Positions 45,731 to 53,990 of a DNA stretch of 64,000 nucleotides are shown here, one piece after another. A model generated the notes under the pieces. The model made no database searches, had not been told where the DNA came from, and saw nothing but the letters and a program-made list of their open reading frames with translations. Source of the DNA: Haloarcula amylovorans (lineage in GTDB: Archaea > Halobacteriota > Halobacteria > Halobacteriales > Haloarculaceae); assembly GCF_004681185.1 (NCBI RefSeq), contig NZ_SRIF01000005.1, forward strand, positions 930-64,929, in the 5' to 3' direction. Within the stretch, counting starts at the first letter, position 1. The number at the start of each line of letters is the position of its first letter. A program made the position numbers and the translations under genes.

Positions 45731-47536
45731 ATGCTCGGTGCGGGACGGCAACTGGTTGGCCGCGTGAAACGGCAGGTTCGAGACGACCTCGGAGCCGATC
45801 CGTACCTCCTCTACATCCTCGTCGGGGCGGCGCTCCTGACGAGCTTCTGGTTCTGGCATCGCATCCCGAACTTCGCGACGCGCGACGAGAAGAGTCGGCT
45901 ACTGGACGCGATGGTTCCCTACGGGACGACGCTCGCGGACCCGAGTTTCGAGTCGTTGCAGGCGGGCGTCGAGTGGAGCCGCGTGCCCTTCGGGGCGACG
46001 CTGTACCTGTTCGGGCTGGCCATGCTCCCGGTGGTGATCGTCGCGTTGCTGACCGGCCAGTCGGAAATCTTCGCCGCCGTCGGGTTCCCGAGCTGGGAGT
46101 TCGGCCACTACCCGGTGTGGCACGAGACGCCGCGGTGGGTCTGGACGTGGAGTCTGGTATTCGTTCGGCTGTTCAACGCCGCCTTTGCCGTCGGCTCGGT
46201 GTATCTCACGTACCGATTGGGGACCGCGATGGGCGACCGGACCACCGGACGATTATCGGCAATCCTGCTGACACTCACGTTCGGTTTCCTCACCATCGCA
46301 CACGAGGGTGGCGAGGACATGCCGGCGCTGTTCTTCAGTCTGCTGACGCTGTATCTGCTCTACGTCTTCGTGAAGACGGGCGACGACGCGTCTTTCTTCG
46401 CCGCGTCGGCGTTCGGCGGCGTCGCCATCGCGTTCAAACTCACCGCTGCGCCCATCATCGCGGTCATCGGTGTCGCATACCTCTTTCGCGCGGACCTCGT
46501 CTGGGCGTACGACGACGACACGAGCCTGCTGGCGGCGCTGTTCGCGCCGCGCCTCCTCGTCGGCGGGGCGGCACTCGGTCTCATCGCCATCTTGCTCGGG
46601 TTCCCGACGTTCCTCGTCGCCGGGTTCGACCCGCTCTTAGAACGGGTGTTCGGCGGGTCGATGTCGCGGATGAGCCACCCGACGGGCCCGGACGCACCGG
46701 TCTGGTGGTGGTTCCTGCGCGGCTACTTCAGCGCGCTCGGGCTGCCGCTGTTCGCCGCCGCCCTCGGGGGCGTCCTCGCGAGCGTGGCGCGCCTCCGTCG
46801 CTGGCGTTCCGAGGTGTACGGCACGGCACTCGTCCTGTTCACGCTCGCGGTCTATCTCGCCCTGTTCAGCCAGTGGCACGACTTCCGGGTCCACCACTTG
46901 CTGCCGACGTTCCCGCTAATCGCGCTGTTGCTCGCGCGCTCTCTCGGTGAGTTCCACGAGTGGAGCCCCTCGATTGCCCGGCCCGCCGTCGCGCTCTTGT
47001 TGGTGACGACGACCATCTACGCTGGCGTCGGGACCCTCGGGTTCGCCTCGATGCCGCGGGACGAGGCGACGGCGTGGTTGAACGAGAACGCCGAGGAGGG
47101 CGATACGATGGAGGTGTATCGGCGGGATTTCCAGGACGCGGCGATCCCCCACGGGATGAACATCAATCACGCCTTCGGCGAGGAGGGAGACGACGAACGC
47201 CTCGTCCGCTGTCCACGGTACATCCAACTAGGCTATCGTGACCTCCTCTATCTGAAGGAAGGGAGCTACTACCGCAACGGCGAAGCGCAGGCCGAGTACG
47301 TCCGCGGGCTACTGGAGGGACAGTACAACTACGAGATCGTCGCGGAGTTCGGGGAGCGGCCGCCGAACTTCGTTCCGCAGCGAGCGACGCCGGGGTCGTT
47401 CACTGAACTGCTCCGGTACGGCGTCGTCCCCCAGACCGACCAGTTCGCCGACGAGCAGGAACTAGCCGCCAACCAGTACACCGTTATCTTAGAACGAACC
47501 GGTGAATGCAGCGCTCGGCGAAACCCGCCGTTCTGA
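45731..47536 (+). CDS. GT-C type membrane glycosyltransferase (PMT/ArnT/GT39-like)
   Basis: A 601-residue polytopic membrane protein with about eleven hydrophobic segments in the first 440 residues, then a ~160-residue soluble C-terminal part. The first external loop has NFATRDEKSRLLDAM, an Asp-Glu pair in the place where GT-C enzymes have their catalytic acid. The family uses dolichol- or polyprenol-linked sugars to modify proteins or lipids outside the cell. A TATA-like GCTTTTACC is about 26 bases before ATG 45731, which selects this start in a longer open frame. It belongs to the 45.7-52.1 kb surface-glycan neighbourhood. Confidence 0.78.
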   Translation: MLGAGRQLVGRVKRQVRDDLGADPYLLYILVGAALLTSFWFWHRIPNFATRDEKSRLLDAMVPYGTTLADPSFESLQAGVEWSRVPFGATLYLFGLAMLPVVIVALLTGQSEIFAAVGFPSWEFGHYPVWHETPRWVWTWSLVFVRLFNAAFAVGSVYLTYRLGTAMGDRTTGRLSAILLTLTFGFLTIAHEGGEDMPALFFSLLTLYLLYVFVKTGDDASFFAASAFGGVAIAFKLTAAPIIAVIGVAYLFRADLVWAYDDDTSLLAALFAPRLLVGGAALGLIAILLGFPTFLVAGFDPLLERVFGGSMSRMSHPTGPDAPVWWWFLRGYFSALGLPLFAAALGGVLASVARLRRWRSEVYGTALVLFTLAVYLALFSQWHDFRVHHLLPTFPLIALLLARSLGEFHEWSPSIARPAVALLLVTTTIYAGVGTLGFASMPRDEATAWLNENAEEGDTMEVYRRDFQDAAIPHGMNINHAFGEEGDDERLVRCPRYIQLGYRDLLYLKEGSYYRNGEAQAEYVRGLLEGQYNYEIVAEFGERPPNFVPQRATPGSFTELLRYGVVPQTDQFADEQELAANQYTVILERTGECSARRNPPF

Positions 47537-47585
47537 GCAGCACACGGACCGTCGTGCTGATTGCAGTTCCATGTTATCGCCCTGA

Positions 47586-48611
47586 CTACAGCACCGAGAG
47601 GTCCATCGAGAGCGACGGGTACCAACCCGCGAGCGCCGGGAGGTAGACGCCGAGGAACCGGTCGACGAAGATGACGGGGATGACGACATCACTCGGGACG
47701 CCCAGGCCGACGAACACCGCCGTCGCCGTCGCTTCGGTCACGCCGATACCGCCGGGCGTTAGCGGGAGCAGCGTCACGCTGTAAGCCGCGACGAGGTACA
47801 GCGGGAGCAACACCGCGGGTTCGACGCTCGCACCGAAACTGGTAAAGAGCAGCCAGACCCGGAGGCCGGGCGCGACGACCAGCGCCCCGGTCCAGCCGAC
47901 AGCATACCGGAGCCAGACGCTTGCGTCCCCGGCGATGGCCCGGAACGAATCCGTCGAGGACGACGTGATTTCGGTGATTCCCCGAATCCGCTCGGCGACG
48001 GCCTCGCCGACACGAGGGATGCGGGTTGTGAGGGAAGCCATCGCCTCGACCACGCGGTCGAACAGCGTCAGGTTGACGCCAGCCAGGAGGACGACCGCGC
48101 CGGCGACGAAGTAGAGGGCCGTCGAGAGCGCGAGCAAGAGGAGGATGCCGGTCGAGAGGCGGTCGTAGACGGTGGCGAGTCCGAGCAGCGACGCGACGCC
48201 GTAGAGGACGGCGTAGATGCCGGTGTGTGCGCCCGTGGCGGCGGTCGCGTCGGCGTACTCCATGCCCGTCTCGGCCCGGAGGACGAACGGCGCGGCGACC
48301 CGGCCCGAGAGGCGCGACGGGAGCAACTGGTTGATGAAGTTCACCGTCAGGTCGATTCGACCGGCGGTTCCCAGCGGAATCGACGTGAACGGCGAGATGA
48401 CTGCGCTCCAGGTGTAAAAGCGGGCGACCAGCCCGGCGACGGTCACGATGCCGAGCGCGGCGACGACGGCGGGCGAGGTGTTCGAGAGTCGGTCGACGAC
48501 GGCCGCGAAGTCGACCTGCGTGAGCAAGATGCCGAGTGCGACGATGCCGACGCCGTACTGGAGGAGGGAGACGAGGAGGTCGCGCCGCGTTGTCGCCACG
48601 CTACCGGGCAC
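47586..48611 (-). CDS. Flippase-like membrane protein (LPG synthase TM/UPF0104 family)
   Basis: A 341-residue protein with about eight hydrophobic segments, of the lysylphosphatidylglycerol-synthetase transmembrane family. The family signature is visible in VNFINQLLPSRLSGRVAAPFVLR (about 89-111) and in the C-terminal LLPLTPGGIGVTEA. Archaeal relatives include AglD-type proteins and candidate lipid-carrier flippases. It ends the four-gene minus operon after a polysaccharide deacetylase, overlapping it by 11 bases. A role in moving or handling lipid-linked sugars is inferred from the neighbours. Confidence 0.8.
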   Translation of the reverse strand: MPGSVATTRRDLLVSLLQYGVGIVALGILLTQVDFAAVVDRLSNTSPAVVAALGIVTVAGLVARFYTWSAVISPFTSIPLGTAGRIDLTVNFINQLLPSRLSGRVAAPFVLRAETGMEYADATAATGAHTGIYAVLYGVASLLGLATVYDRLSTGILLLLALSTALYFVAGAVVLLAGVNLTLFDRVVEAMASLTTRIPRVGEAVAERIRGITEITSSSTDSFRAIAGDASVWLRYAVGWTGALVVAPGLRVWLLFTSFGASVEPAVLLPLYLVAAYSVTLLPLTPGGIGVTEATATAVFVGLGVPSDVVIPVIFVDRFLGVYLPALAGWYPSLSMDLSVL

Positions 48612-49443
48612 CTCCGGCGGCGCGCGGGACGTGGCGTTCGACGACTGACTCGGCAGTCGTCCACTCGAACGGTTGCTCGAGGAGGAACTCTACCGCCTCG
48701 CGCATCCACTGGCCGGTGTGCCAGTAGACGCGTTTTGGCACTCCCTCCACGTCGGGAAGGTCGGCCAGTTCCCACGGGTGGACGTACAGCACGGGCGCAA
48801 TGCCGCGGCGGGCGAGCAGTCGCATTCCCAGCGCCGTGTACCGCGGACCGAAGAAGCGCAGCCACGTCCCGGTCAACGGGAGTCGGAGACCGGGCATCAC
48901 GCTGGCCGGGAGTTCCGCGAGGTCGGCGGGCGCGTCGGGGTCGACTGCCGTCGCCATCGCGGGCCGATCGAGGTCGTACTCGCCGCCGTACCACCCCGGA
49001 ATCCGTCGGCTGGCGACGATACTGGAATCGTAGTCGTACCCCGCCGAGTCGAGCAGGTCGAAGTGGTCGTCGGTGATGTCGAACGCCGGCGCGCGAAAGC
49101 CCGAAACGGACTGGCCGGTGAGTTCCTGCAGTACCCGCCGAGAGCGGTCGAGTTCCTCTCGGCGCTCGTCCGCATCGAGCGTGGAGAGCAGGCGGTGCTG
49201 GTGGGTGTGCGAGCCGATTTCGAAGCCGGCGTCGGCGAGCGCCCGAATGGCATCGGGACAGCGCTCGGCCAGCGACGAGACGACGAAACAGGTCGTCGTC
49301 GCCTGGCGGTCGTTTAGCGTCTCACGGAGAAAGTCGAGACCACCGAGACCGACGTTTTCTCGGTCGGTGGTCCCCTCGGCGGCGCGGTAGGCCGGTGTCT
49401 GATCGAACAGTTCGACGTCGATCGAGAGCACCGCCTCATTCAT
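48601..49443 (-). CDS. Polysaccharide deacetylase (NodB-like, CE4 family)
   Basis: A 280-residue metal-dependent deacetylase. LSIDVELF carries the catalytic Asp at 9, and SHTHQHR gives the metal His pair H79 and H83. GFRAPAFD is the third motif, with its Arg. VLYVHPWELADLP near the C-terminus has the final His. No signal peptide is seen, so it acts in the cytoplasm, perhaps on a lipid-linked sugar before flipping. It overlaps DUF2304 by 8 bases and the flippase-like gene by 11 bases. Confidence 0.85.
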   Translation of the reverse strand: MNEAVLSIDVELFDQTPAYRAAEGTTDRENVGLGGLDFLRETLNDRQATTTCFVVSSLAERCPDAIRALADAGFEIGSHTHQHRLLSTLDADERREELDRSRRVLQELTGQSVSGFRAPAFDITDDHFDLLDSAGYDYDSSIVASRRIPGWYGGEYDLDRPAMATAVDPDAPADLAELPASVMPGLRLPLTGTWLRFFGPRYTALGMRLLARRGIAPVLYVHPWELADLPDVEGVPKRVYWHTGQWMREAVEFLLEQPFEWTTAESVVERHVPRAAGGAR

Positions 49444-49789
49444 TTCGCTGTTCCTCGAGTTCGGTCCGCAACAGGCTGACCTCCTCGTTGAGCCGCGAGA
49501 GGCGGTCGTACAGCTTCCCGATGCGGTTGAACAGGTAGGTGGCGACGACGAACAGCGTCAGGTTCGAGATGACGAGGATGGCCCGCGCCTTCAGTTCGAG
49601 GCCGAGGACGGTGGCGATGACCTGAAACACGTCCGGGAAGACGGCGACGAAGATGAGGCCCGACCCGATGGCCACCGAGACGACGAACAGGGCGATGGCC
49701 TCCCGGCCCTGCTTGACCATGACGTAGCCGTTTATCAGGAACGCGAGGCCGACGACGAGCGCGATGAGGTTGACGAGCGTGTATGCCAT
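49436..49789 (-). CDS. DUF2304 membrane protein
   Basis: A 117-residue protein with three hydrophobic segments (about 5-22, 30-52 and 67-87) and a C-terminal coiled coil, RIGKLYDRLSRLNEEVSLLRTELEEQ. DUF2304 genes are regularly found beside GT2 glycosyltransferases of the dolichol-phosphate type. The protein may anchor or regulate the enzyme. It starts 2 bases after the GT2 gene stops, in one operon. Confidence 0.82.
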   Translation of the reverse strand: MAYTLVNLIALVVGLAFLINGYVMVKQGREAIALFVVSVAIGSGLIFVAVFPDVFQVIATVLGLELKARAILVISNLTLFVVATYLFNRIGKLYDRLSRLNEEVSLLRTELEEQRNE

Positions 49790-49791
49790 GG

Positions 49792-50466
49792 TCAGCGAAA
49801 GAGGAGGACGCGGAGGATGGTGTCGGTCATCCGAACGGGATAGAGGACGAACGTATCGAGGGTGAACTGCGAATCCCCTTCCTCCCGAACGGGCATCTCG
49901 GTCGATACCTCGGTGATGCGGAAGTCGCGTTTCGCGGCCTCTAAGGTCTGTTCTATCGCCCAGTGCTTATCCGAGCGGTGGAGGATACGCCGGAGCATCG
50001 AGACGCGATAGATCCGAAAGCCGCTGGTCACGTCGGTGATTTCGATGCCGCCCAGTCGGTTGACCACTTCGGTAAAAAAGCGAATGCCGACGTTGCGGGT
50101 CGCCGAGTAGTTCTGATAGCTGTCGTTCAGGTATCGACTGCCGATGACCATGTCGTGGTCTTTGGCTACGTCCAGCAGTTTCGGAATCTTCGCCGGGTCG
50201 TGCTGGCCGTCGGCGTCGACCTGTACTACCATGTCGAAGTCGTGTTGGATGGCGTACTGGTAGCCGGTCCTGACGGCCCCGCCGACGCCGGTATTGAAGA
50301 CGTGTTCGACGACGACGGCACCGTGTTCGCGGGCGATGGCGGCGGTGCCGTCGCTGGACCCGTCGTCCACGACGACGACGCGGTCGACGTACTCGCCGGT
50401 CTCGTCGACGACTGGGCCGATGGTGTCGGCCTCGTTGTACGCGGGGATGACGGCAACTGTGCGCAC
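49792..50466 (-). CDS. GT2 glycosyltransferase (dolichol-phosphate mannosyltransferase-like)
   Basis: A 224-residue GT-A enzyme that transfers a sugar from a nucleotide donor, probably to a polyprenyl/dolichol phosphate. IPAYNEADTIGPVV is the start of the nucleotide-binding fold. VVVDDGSSDGT and VQVDADGQHDP carry the DxD-type metal site. GVGGAVRTGYQYA and TSGFRIYR are also typical. It has no membrane tail; the neighbouring DUF2304 may supply it. I take GTG 50466 because GCATATATCC on this strand lies about 28 bases upstream, giving a leaderless transcript. The TTG at 50487 lies inside that window. Confidence 0.87.
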   Translation of the reverse strand: MRTVAVIPAYNEADTIGPVVDETGEYVDRVVVVDDGSSDGTAAIAREHGAVVVEHVFNTGVGGAVRTGYQYAIQHDFDMVVQVDADGQHDPAKIPKLLDVAKDHDMVIGSRYLNDSYQNYSATRNVGIRFFTEVVNRLGGIEITDVTSGFRIYRVSMLRRILHRSDKHWAIEQTLEAAKRDFRITEVSTEMPVREEGDSQFTLDTFVLYPVRMTDTILRVLLFR

Positions 50467-50566
50467 TGTGTGACGGTAATTCGGCAATCGGATATATGCG
50501 TTGTGTCACAGCGTCGTGAGCGTGGAGACGAAAAGACCTATTGTGACTGTCGTACCGAGATACGGT

Positions 50567-52108
50567 ATGACGCGGACGTTCGTCGTCGGACTGGACGGCG
50601 CGAGCTGGCGACTGCTCGACCCCTGGATCGAAGCCGGCGACTTACCGAACCTCGCCGCACTGCGTTCGGAGAGTTCGTGGGCCGAGACGCGTAGCTGTCT
50701 CCCGCCGGTGACGTTCCCCAACTGGAAGTGTTACTCCTCGGGGAAAGACCCCGGAGGATTCGGCGTCTTCTGGTTCGAGCGCGTGGACTTAGCGAACGAG
50801 CGTATCGACGTGACCAACGGCAGTGACTTTCATACGGCGGAGCTGTGGGACTATCTCAACGACGAGGGGCAGTCGACCGGCGTCGTCAACATGCCGACGA
50901 TGTTCCCGCCGCGAGACCTCGACGGCCCGGTCATCTGTGGCGGCCCCGACGCCGTCCAAGGCGAGTACCGGACGATAGACAGCGGCTACACCTCGCCGTC
51001 GGAGTTAGAGGACGAACTGGCCGAGCGCTTCGACTACCGCGTTCATCCGGACCCGCTGCTGTCCTCGAACGATGAGCGCGGTGCGGAGGTCGATGCCATC
51101 CTCGATATTCTCGAGAAACGATTCGAGGTGGCGCTGTGGCTCTTCGAGGAGCACGACCTCGATTTCGTCCACGTCACGCTCTTTTACCTCAACGTCTTAC
51201 AGCACTTCTTCTGGGACGAGGAACCGACCAAGCGCGCGTGGGAACTCATCGACGACTGGCTCGGTCGCCTTCAGGACCTAGACGACACGAATCTCGTGTT
51301 GATGTCCGATCACGGGAGCGCCCCGACGACCACGGAGTTCTACGTCAACGAGTGGTTGGCCGAGAACGGCTATCAGGCCCACGAGCGAACCGTCGAGGAC
51401 GTGCTTCGCCCCCTCGGGCTCACCCGTGAACGCGCGCTGAGCGTCGCCAAACGCGCGGGTATCGTAGACCTCTTGGCCGCCACCGTCCCCGAGCGCATCC
51501 AACAACTCGTCCCCCAGAGCTCGGGGCTGAAACGCGACCGGAAGCTCGAAGCTATCGACCTCTCTCGGACCCAGGCCGTCGCCAGCGGACAGGGACCTGT
51601 CTACCTGATGCCCGGCGTCAGCGACTCGGTTCGTGACCGACTCATCGAGGACCTCCGCGGCGTCACCGACGAACACGGGAACATCTTCACCGACGTATAC
51701 CGCGGCGAGGACATCTACAACGGTCCCTACGTGGACGAAGCACCCGAAATCGTCGTGGACCAACGGCCCGGCGTCCACGTCAACGACGGCATCGGCGGCG
51801 GCACCATCCAGACCGGTCCCGACCGCTGGGCGGCCGAGAACACGCCCAACGGCATCTTCCTCGCTTCCGGCCCGGACTTCGAGAGCGAGGGCGAACTCGA
51901 CCAGATCAGCATCACCGACATGGCCCCGACGATTCTGGCCGCCAACGGCACCGCGCCGGCGACGGACATGGTCGGCGAGGTGCTGCCCATCGTCGCCGGG
52001 GACGTCCCCGAGGACCGACGGGACCCCATCGACATCGGCGACGGCGCGGGCGGGCAGAGCTCAGAGGAGGTCACCGAGCGCCTCCAGCAACTGGGGTACA
52101 TGGAGTAA
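50567..52108 (+). CDS. Alkaline-phosphatase-superfamily phosphodiesterase/phosphotransferase
   Basis: A 513-residue protein of the type I phosphodiesterase/nucleotide pyrophosphatase group. FVVGLDGASWRLLDP has the first metal Asp (D10). CLPPVTFPNWKCYSSGKDP contains the Thr nucleophile region. LVLMSDHGSAPTTTEFYVNEWL gives the Asp-His metal pair. ITDMAPTILAANG matches the C-terminal family block. Haloarchaeal members are often found in surface-glycan clusters and may process polyprenol-linked sugars. No signal peptide. Divergent from the GT2 operon with 100 bases between start codons. Confidence 0.83.
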   Translation: MTRTFVVGLDGASWRLLDPWIEAGDLPNLAALRSESSWAETRSCLPPVTFPNWKCYSSGKDPGGFGVFWFERVDLANERIDVTNGSDFHTAELWDYLNDEGQSTGVVNMPTMFPPRDLDGPVICGGPDAVQGEYRTIDSGYTSPSELEDELAERFDYRVHPDPLLSSNDERGAEVDAILDILEKRFEVALWLFEEHDLDFVHVTLFYLNVLQHFFWDEEPTKRAWELIDDWLGRLQDLDDTNLVLMSDHGSAPTTTEFYVNEWLAENGYQAHERTVEDVLRPLGLTRERALSVAKRAGIVDLLAATVPERIQQLVPQSSGLKRDRKLEAIDLSRTQAVASGQGPVYLMPGVSDSVRDRLIEDLRGVTDEHGNIFTDVYRGEDIYNGPYVDEAPEIVVDQRPGVHVNDGIGGGTIQTGPDRWAAENTPNGIFLASGPDFESEGELDQISITDMAPTILAANGTAPATDMVGEVLPIVAGDVPEDRRDPIDIGDGAGGQSSEEVTERLQQLGYME

Positions 52109-52159
52109 CGGTTCGCAACGGACGACGCTGTTTTCGGCCCCGCCGCACTACCGATAGCT

Positions 52160-52771
52160 ATGGACGCCCACCTCCAGGCCGGTATCGCCGTCTACAACGC
52201 CGGGCGATACCACGCCGCCCACGACGCCTGGGAAGACTACTGGCTGGACCTCGGCTCGGGCGACGACGAGCGATTCCTCCACGGCCTCATCCAGTTCACT
52301 GCCGTCGTCCACCACGCCAAGAACGAGAACTGGTCGGGCGCGCAGGGGTTGGCCGAGAGCGCGGGCGAGTACCTCGCCGACCTGACACCGGAGTACCGCG
52401 GCGTCGACCTCGATTCGGTTCGTTCGTTTCTCGAACGCGTGGCGGCCGACCCCGAAGCGGTGGAGTGGGACGACCCGCCGAGGCTGACCCACGGTGGCGA
52501 AGCTATCGGCTACGACGACCTCGACTTCGACGCCACGGCCGTCGCCGCCGAAGTATTGGCAGAAGCCGACGGCTACGACGAGGACGCTATCCCGCACGCC
52601 ATCGAGTACGCCCGCGACGAACTCGACGAGCGAGGCGAGGGTCGCTTCGTCGGCCTGCTGTTCGCGTTCGTCCGCGACTCCGAACATCGGCCCGTGGTGT
52701 ATCATCGCCTGCGTGACCACGTCCAGCGCGAACGGCAGAAAGACGACGACGTGGCGGGGTTGTTTGACTAG
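52160..52771 (+). CDS. DUF309 protein
   Basis: A 203-residue soluble helical protein. AGRYHAAHDAWEDYWLD (about 14-30) is the DUF309 signature helix, with Glu/His/Trp spacing resembling a metal site. FLHGLIQFTAVVHHAKNENWSGAQGL is the second. The C-terminal half is acidic and less conserved. Function unknown. ATG 52160 gives the family start (MDAHLQAGIAVYNAGRY). It follows the phosphodiesterase gene by 51 bases. Confidence 0.85.
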   Translation: MDAHLQAGIAVYNAGRYHAAHDAWEDYWLDLGSGDDERFLHGLIQFTAVVHHAKNENWSGAQGLAESAGEYLADLTPEYRGVDLDSVRSFLERVAADPEAVEWDDPPRLTHGGEAIGYDDLDFDATAVAAEVLAEADGYDEDAIPHAIEYARDELDERGEGRFVGLLFAFVRDSEHRPVVYHRLRDHVQRERQKDDDVAGLFD

Positions 52772-53220
52772 ACGTGTGTGTTTTTGCGAGCGTTTCGAGA
52801 CAAAGCGTCAGTGACGATTCAAACTGCCAGAAAGCCCCGGCCAGTTCCGCTCCCGCGACTCGCTGTGCGCTTCCTTCACTCACTTCGTTCGCTCAGTCCA
52901 GTGCTTACGTCGTCGGGGTTCGCGCAACTGGCCGCCCCTTTCAGTCCCACCCCGTCAGTTGCCACACGGGGCGGGACTGAAAGGGGCCGGACGCTCGGCG
53001 TTCGAGACGACGTAAGGACCGCAGGGAGCGAAGCGACTGAGGACCACAGCGAGTCGCAGTCGCCGAGCGTCCGGGGGCTTTCTGGCTGGTACGATACGTG
53101 GGGTCTACCCAGACACTTCATCAATGAGTGACTCTCGGGTGAAGCCATATATTGAACAAAGAGATATGCTCCTGCGGGTACCCTGAGTGTTTTTGTCCTT
53201 GGTATTAAGATTGCAGATGA
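52772..53220. other. Gene-free stretch dominated by a nested palindrome
   Basis: No protein gene seen in about 450 bases. Positions 52826-53086 carry three nested inverted-repeat pairs, described as a separate feature. The rest (53087-53220) becomes AT-rich and may hold the promoter of the next gene, with CATATATTG near 53143 and GGTATTAAG near 53201. Confidence 0.6.
52826..53086. repeat. Nested palindromic element, about 261 bases
   Basis: Three inverted pairs share one centre. The outer arms are 52826-52840 with 53071-53086, equal except for one extra G. The middle arms are CTTACGTCGTC (52904-52914) with GACGACGTAAG (53004-53014). The inner arms are 52933-52952 with 52965-52984, 19 of 20 paired around a 12-base loop. 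Between the arms lie GC-rich words such as GCGAAGCGACTGAGGACC. It has no gene and no transposase. It may be a REP or MITE-like repeat, or a structured RNA or terminator. Confidence 0.6.
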
Positions 53221-53826
53221 ATGGTAAATGAAATTGTAGCGCTATTCATCCCTCTTCTATTGGCTGTTGTAACGGGTCTGTCCTCATTTCTCAGGGAAAG
53301 CGTTGATTTGGAAACGGCTGTGATTAGAGACCGTCCCTCTTTTCCGGTGCTTTTGTCATTCTTACCGCCCCTTGGAAGATTCCCAGCGATACATTTGTCT
53401 AATATTCTATTACTCTTGATTGGAATAAGATTGATAAAAGATGTTGCCACAGATAACCAAACGGCAATTATTGGTGCTGTAGTATTGGGCCTCTTTCTTC
53501 TGATTTTGCCGATGATTGAGATAGACTTGTTTGACCAAATCTTGGATGAAGGTGGCTCTCAGTGGTTCTCTCCGCGGTCCTACTATTATCATTGCTTGGG
53601 CGTGATTTTCCTCTCTCTATCCTTCTTTGGTTTCGTAGAACTGCAGGTGATGGTTATCAATTTCTTTGTTTTACGCGGGTTCAGCGTTAGTGGGACCGCC
53701 ATCTGGCTACTTAATCGAATTTTGGGGATTATTCTAATCCCATCACTCGTCATAGGAGCGATATTTATATGTTGGTCGTTGGTCTGTCTAAGGGCTGAAA
53801 TTCAGCAGATTAGCCGTAAGAACTAG
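53221..53826 (+). CDS. AT-rich orphan membrane protein
   Basis: A 201-residue hydrophobic protein with about five membrane segments: IVALFIPLLLAVVTGL, LSNILLLLIGIRLI, AIIGAVVLGLFLLILPMI, a segment around LGVIFLSLSFFGFVEL, and LGIILIPSLVIGAIFICW. It has many Ile, Phe and Leu codons ending in A or T, and its base composition is much lower in GC than that of all neighbours. It also lacks the usual acidic surplus. These features indicate recent transfer. No family recognised. ATG 53221 is the first codon of the frame. Confidence 0.65.
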   Translation: MVNEIVALFIPLLLAVVTGLSSFLRESVDLETAVIRDRPSFPVLLSFLPPLGRFPAIHLSNILLLLIGIRLIKDVATDNQTAIIGAVVLGLFLLILPMIEIDLFDQILDEGGSQWFSPRSYYYHCLGVIFLSLSFFGFVELQVMVINFFVLRGFSVSGTAIWLLNRILGIILIPSLVIGAIFICWSLVCLRAEIQQISRKN

Positions 53827-53967
53827 AACCCCCCAGACCGTACTACGAGTGAACCGACGGATGGCGACGACCCACCGATACGCTGTGTATGACTATAAAA
53901 TCGCCTGTCCACAGAGAGGGGTTTCTGAGAAGAATTTCTCCTGTTCTGTCTCAGGCACCGGAATGTC

Positions 53968-53990
53968 TAAAGAGCCGCTTGCGGCTCTTA
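53968..53990 (-). terminator. Hairpin at the end of azf
   Basis: AAGAGCCGC (53970-53978) and GCGGCTCTT (81-89 of the same line) pair perfectly with almost no loop. The azf stop codon TAA (53988-53990) forms the edge of the upstream arm, and the stem is followed on this strand by TTTAGAC. Likely transcription terminator. Confidence 0.5.

Noticed and set aside
52933..52984. CTTTCAGTCCC...GGGACTGAAAG reminded me of haloarchaeal CRISPR repeat ends (ATTGAAGC/GTTTCAG).
   Set aside because: There is no array of evenly spaced repeats; the words are the arms of one palindrome, and no cas gene is present.
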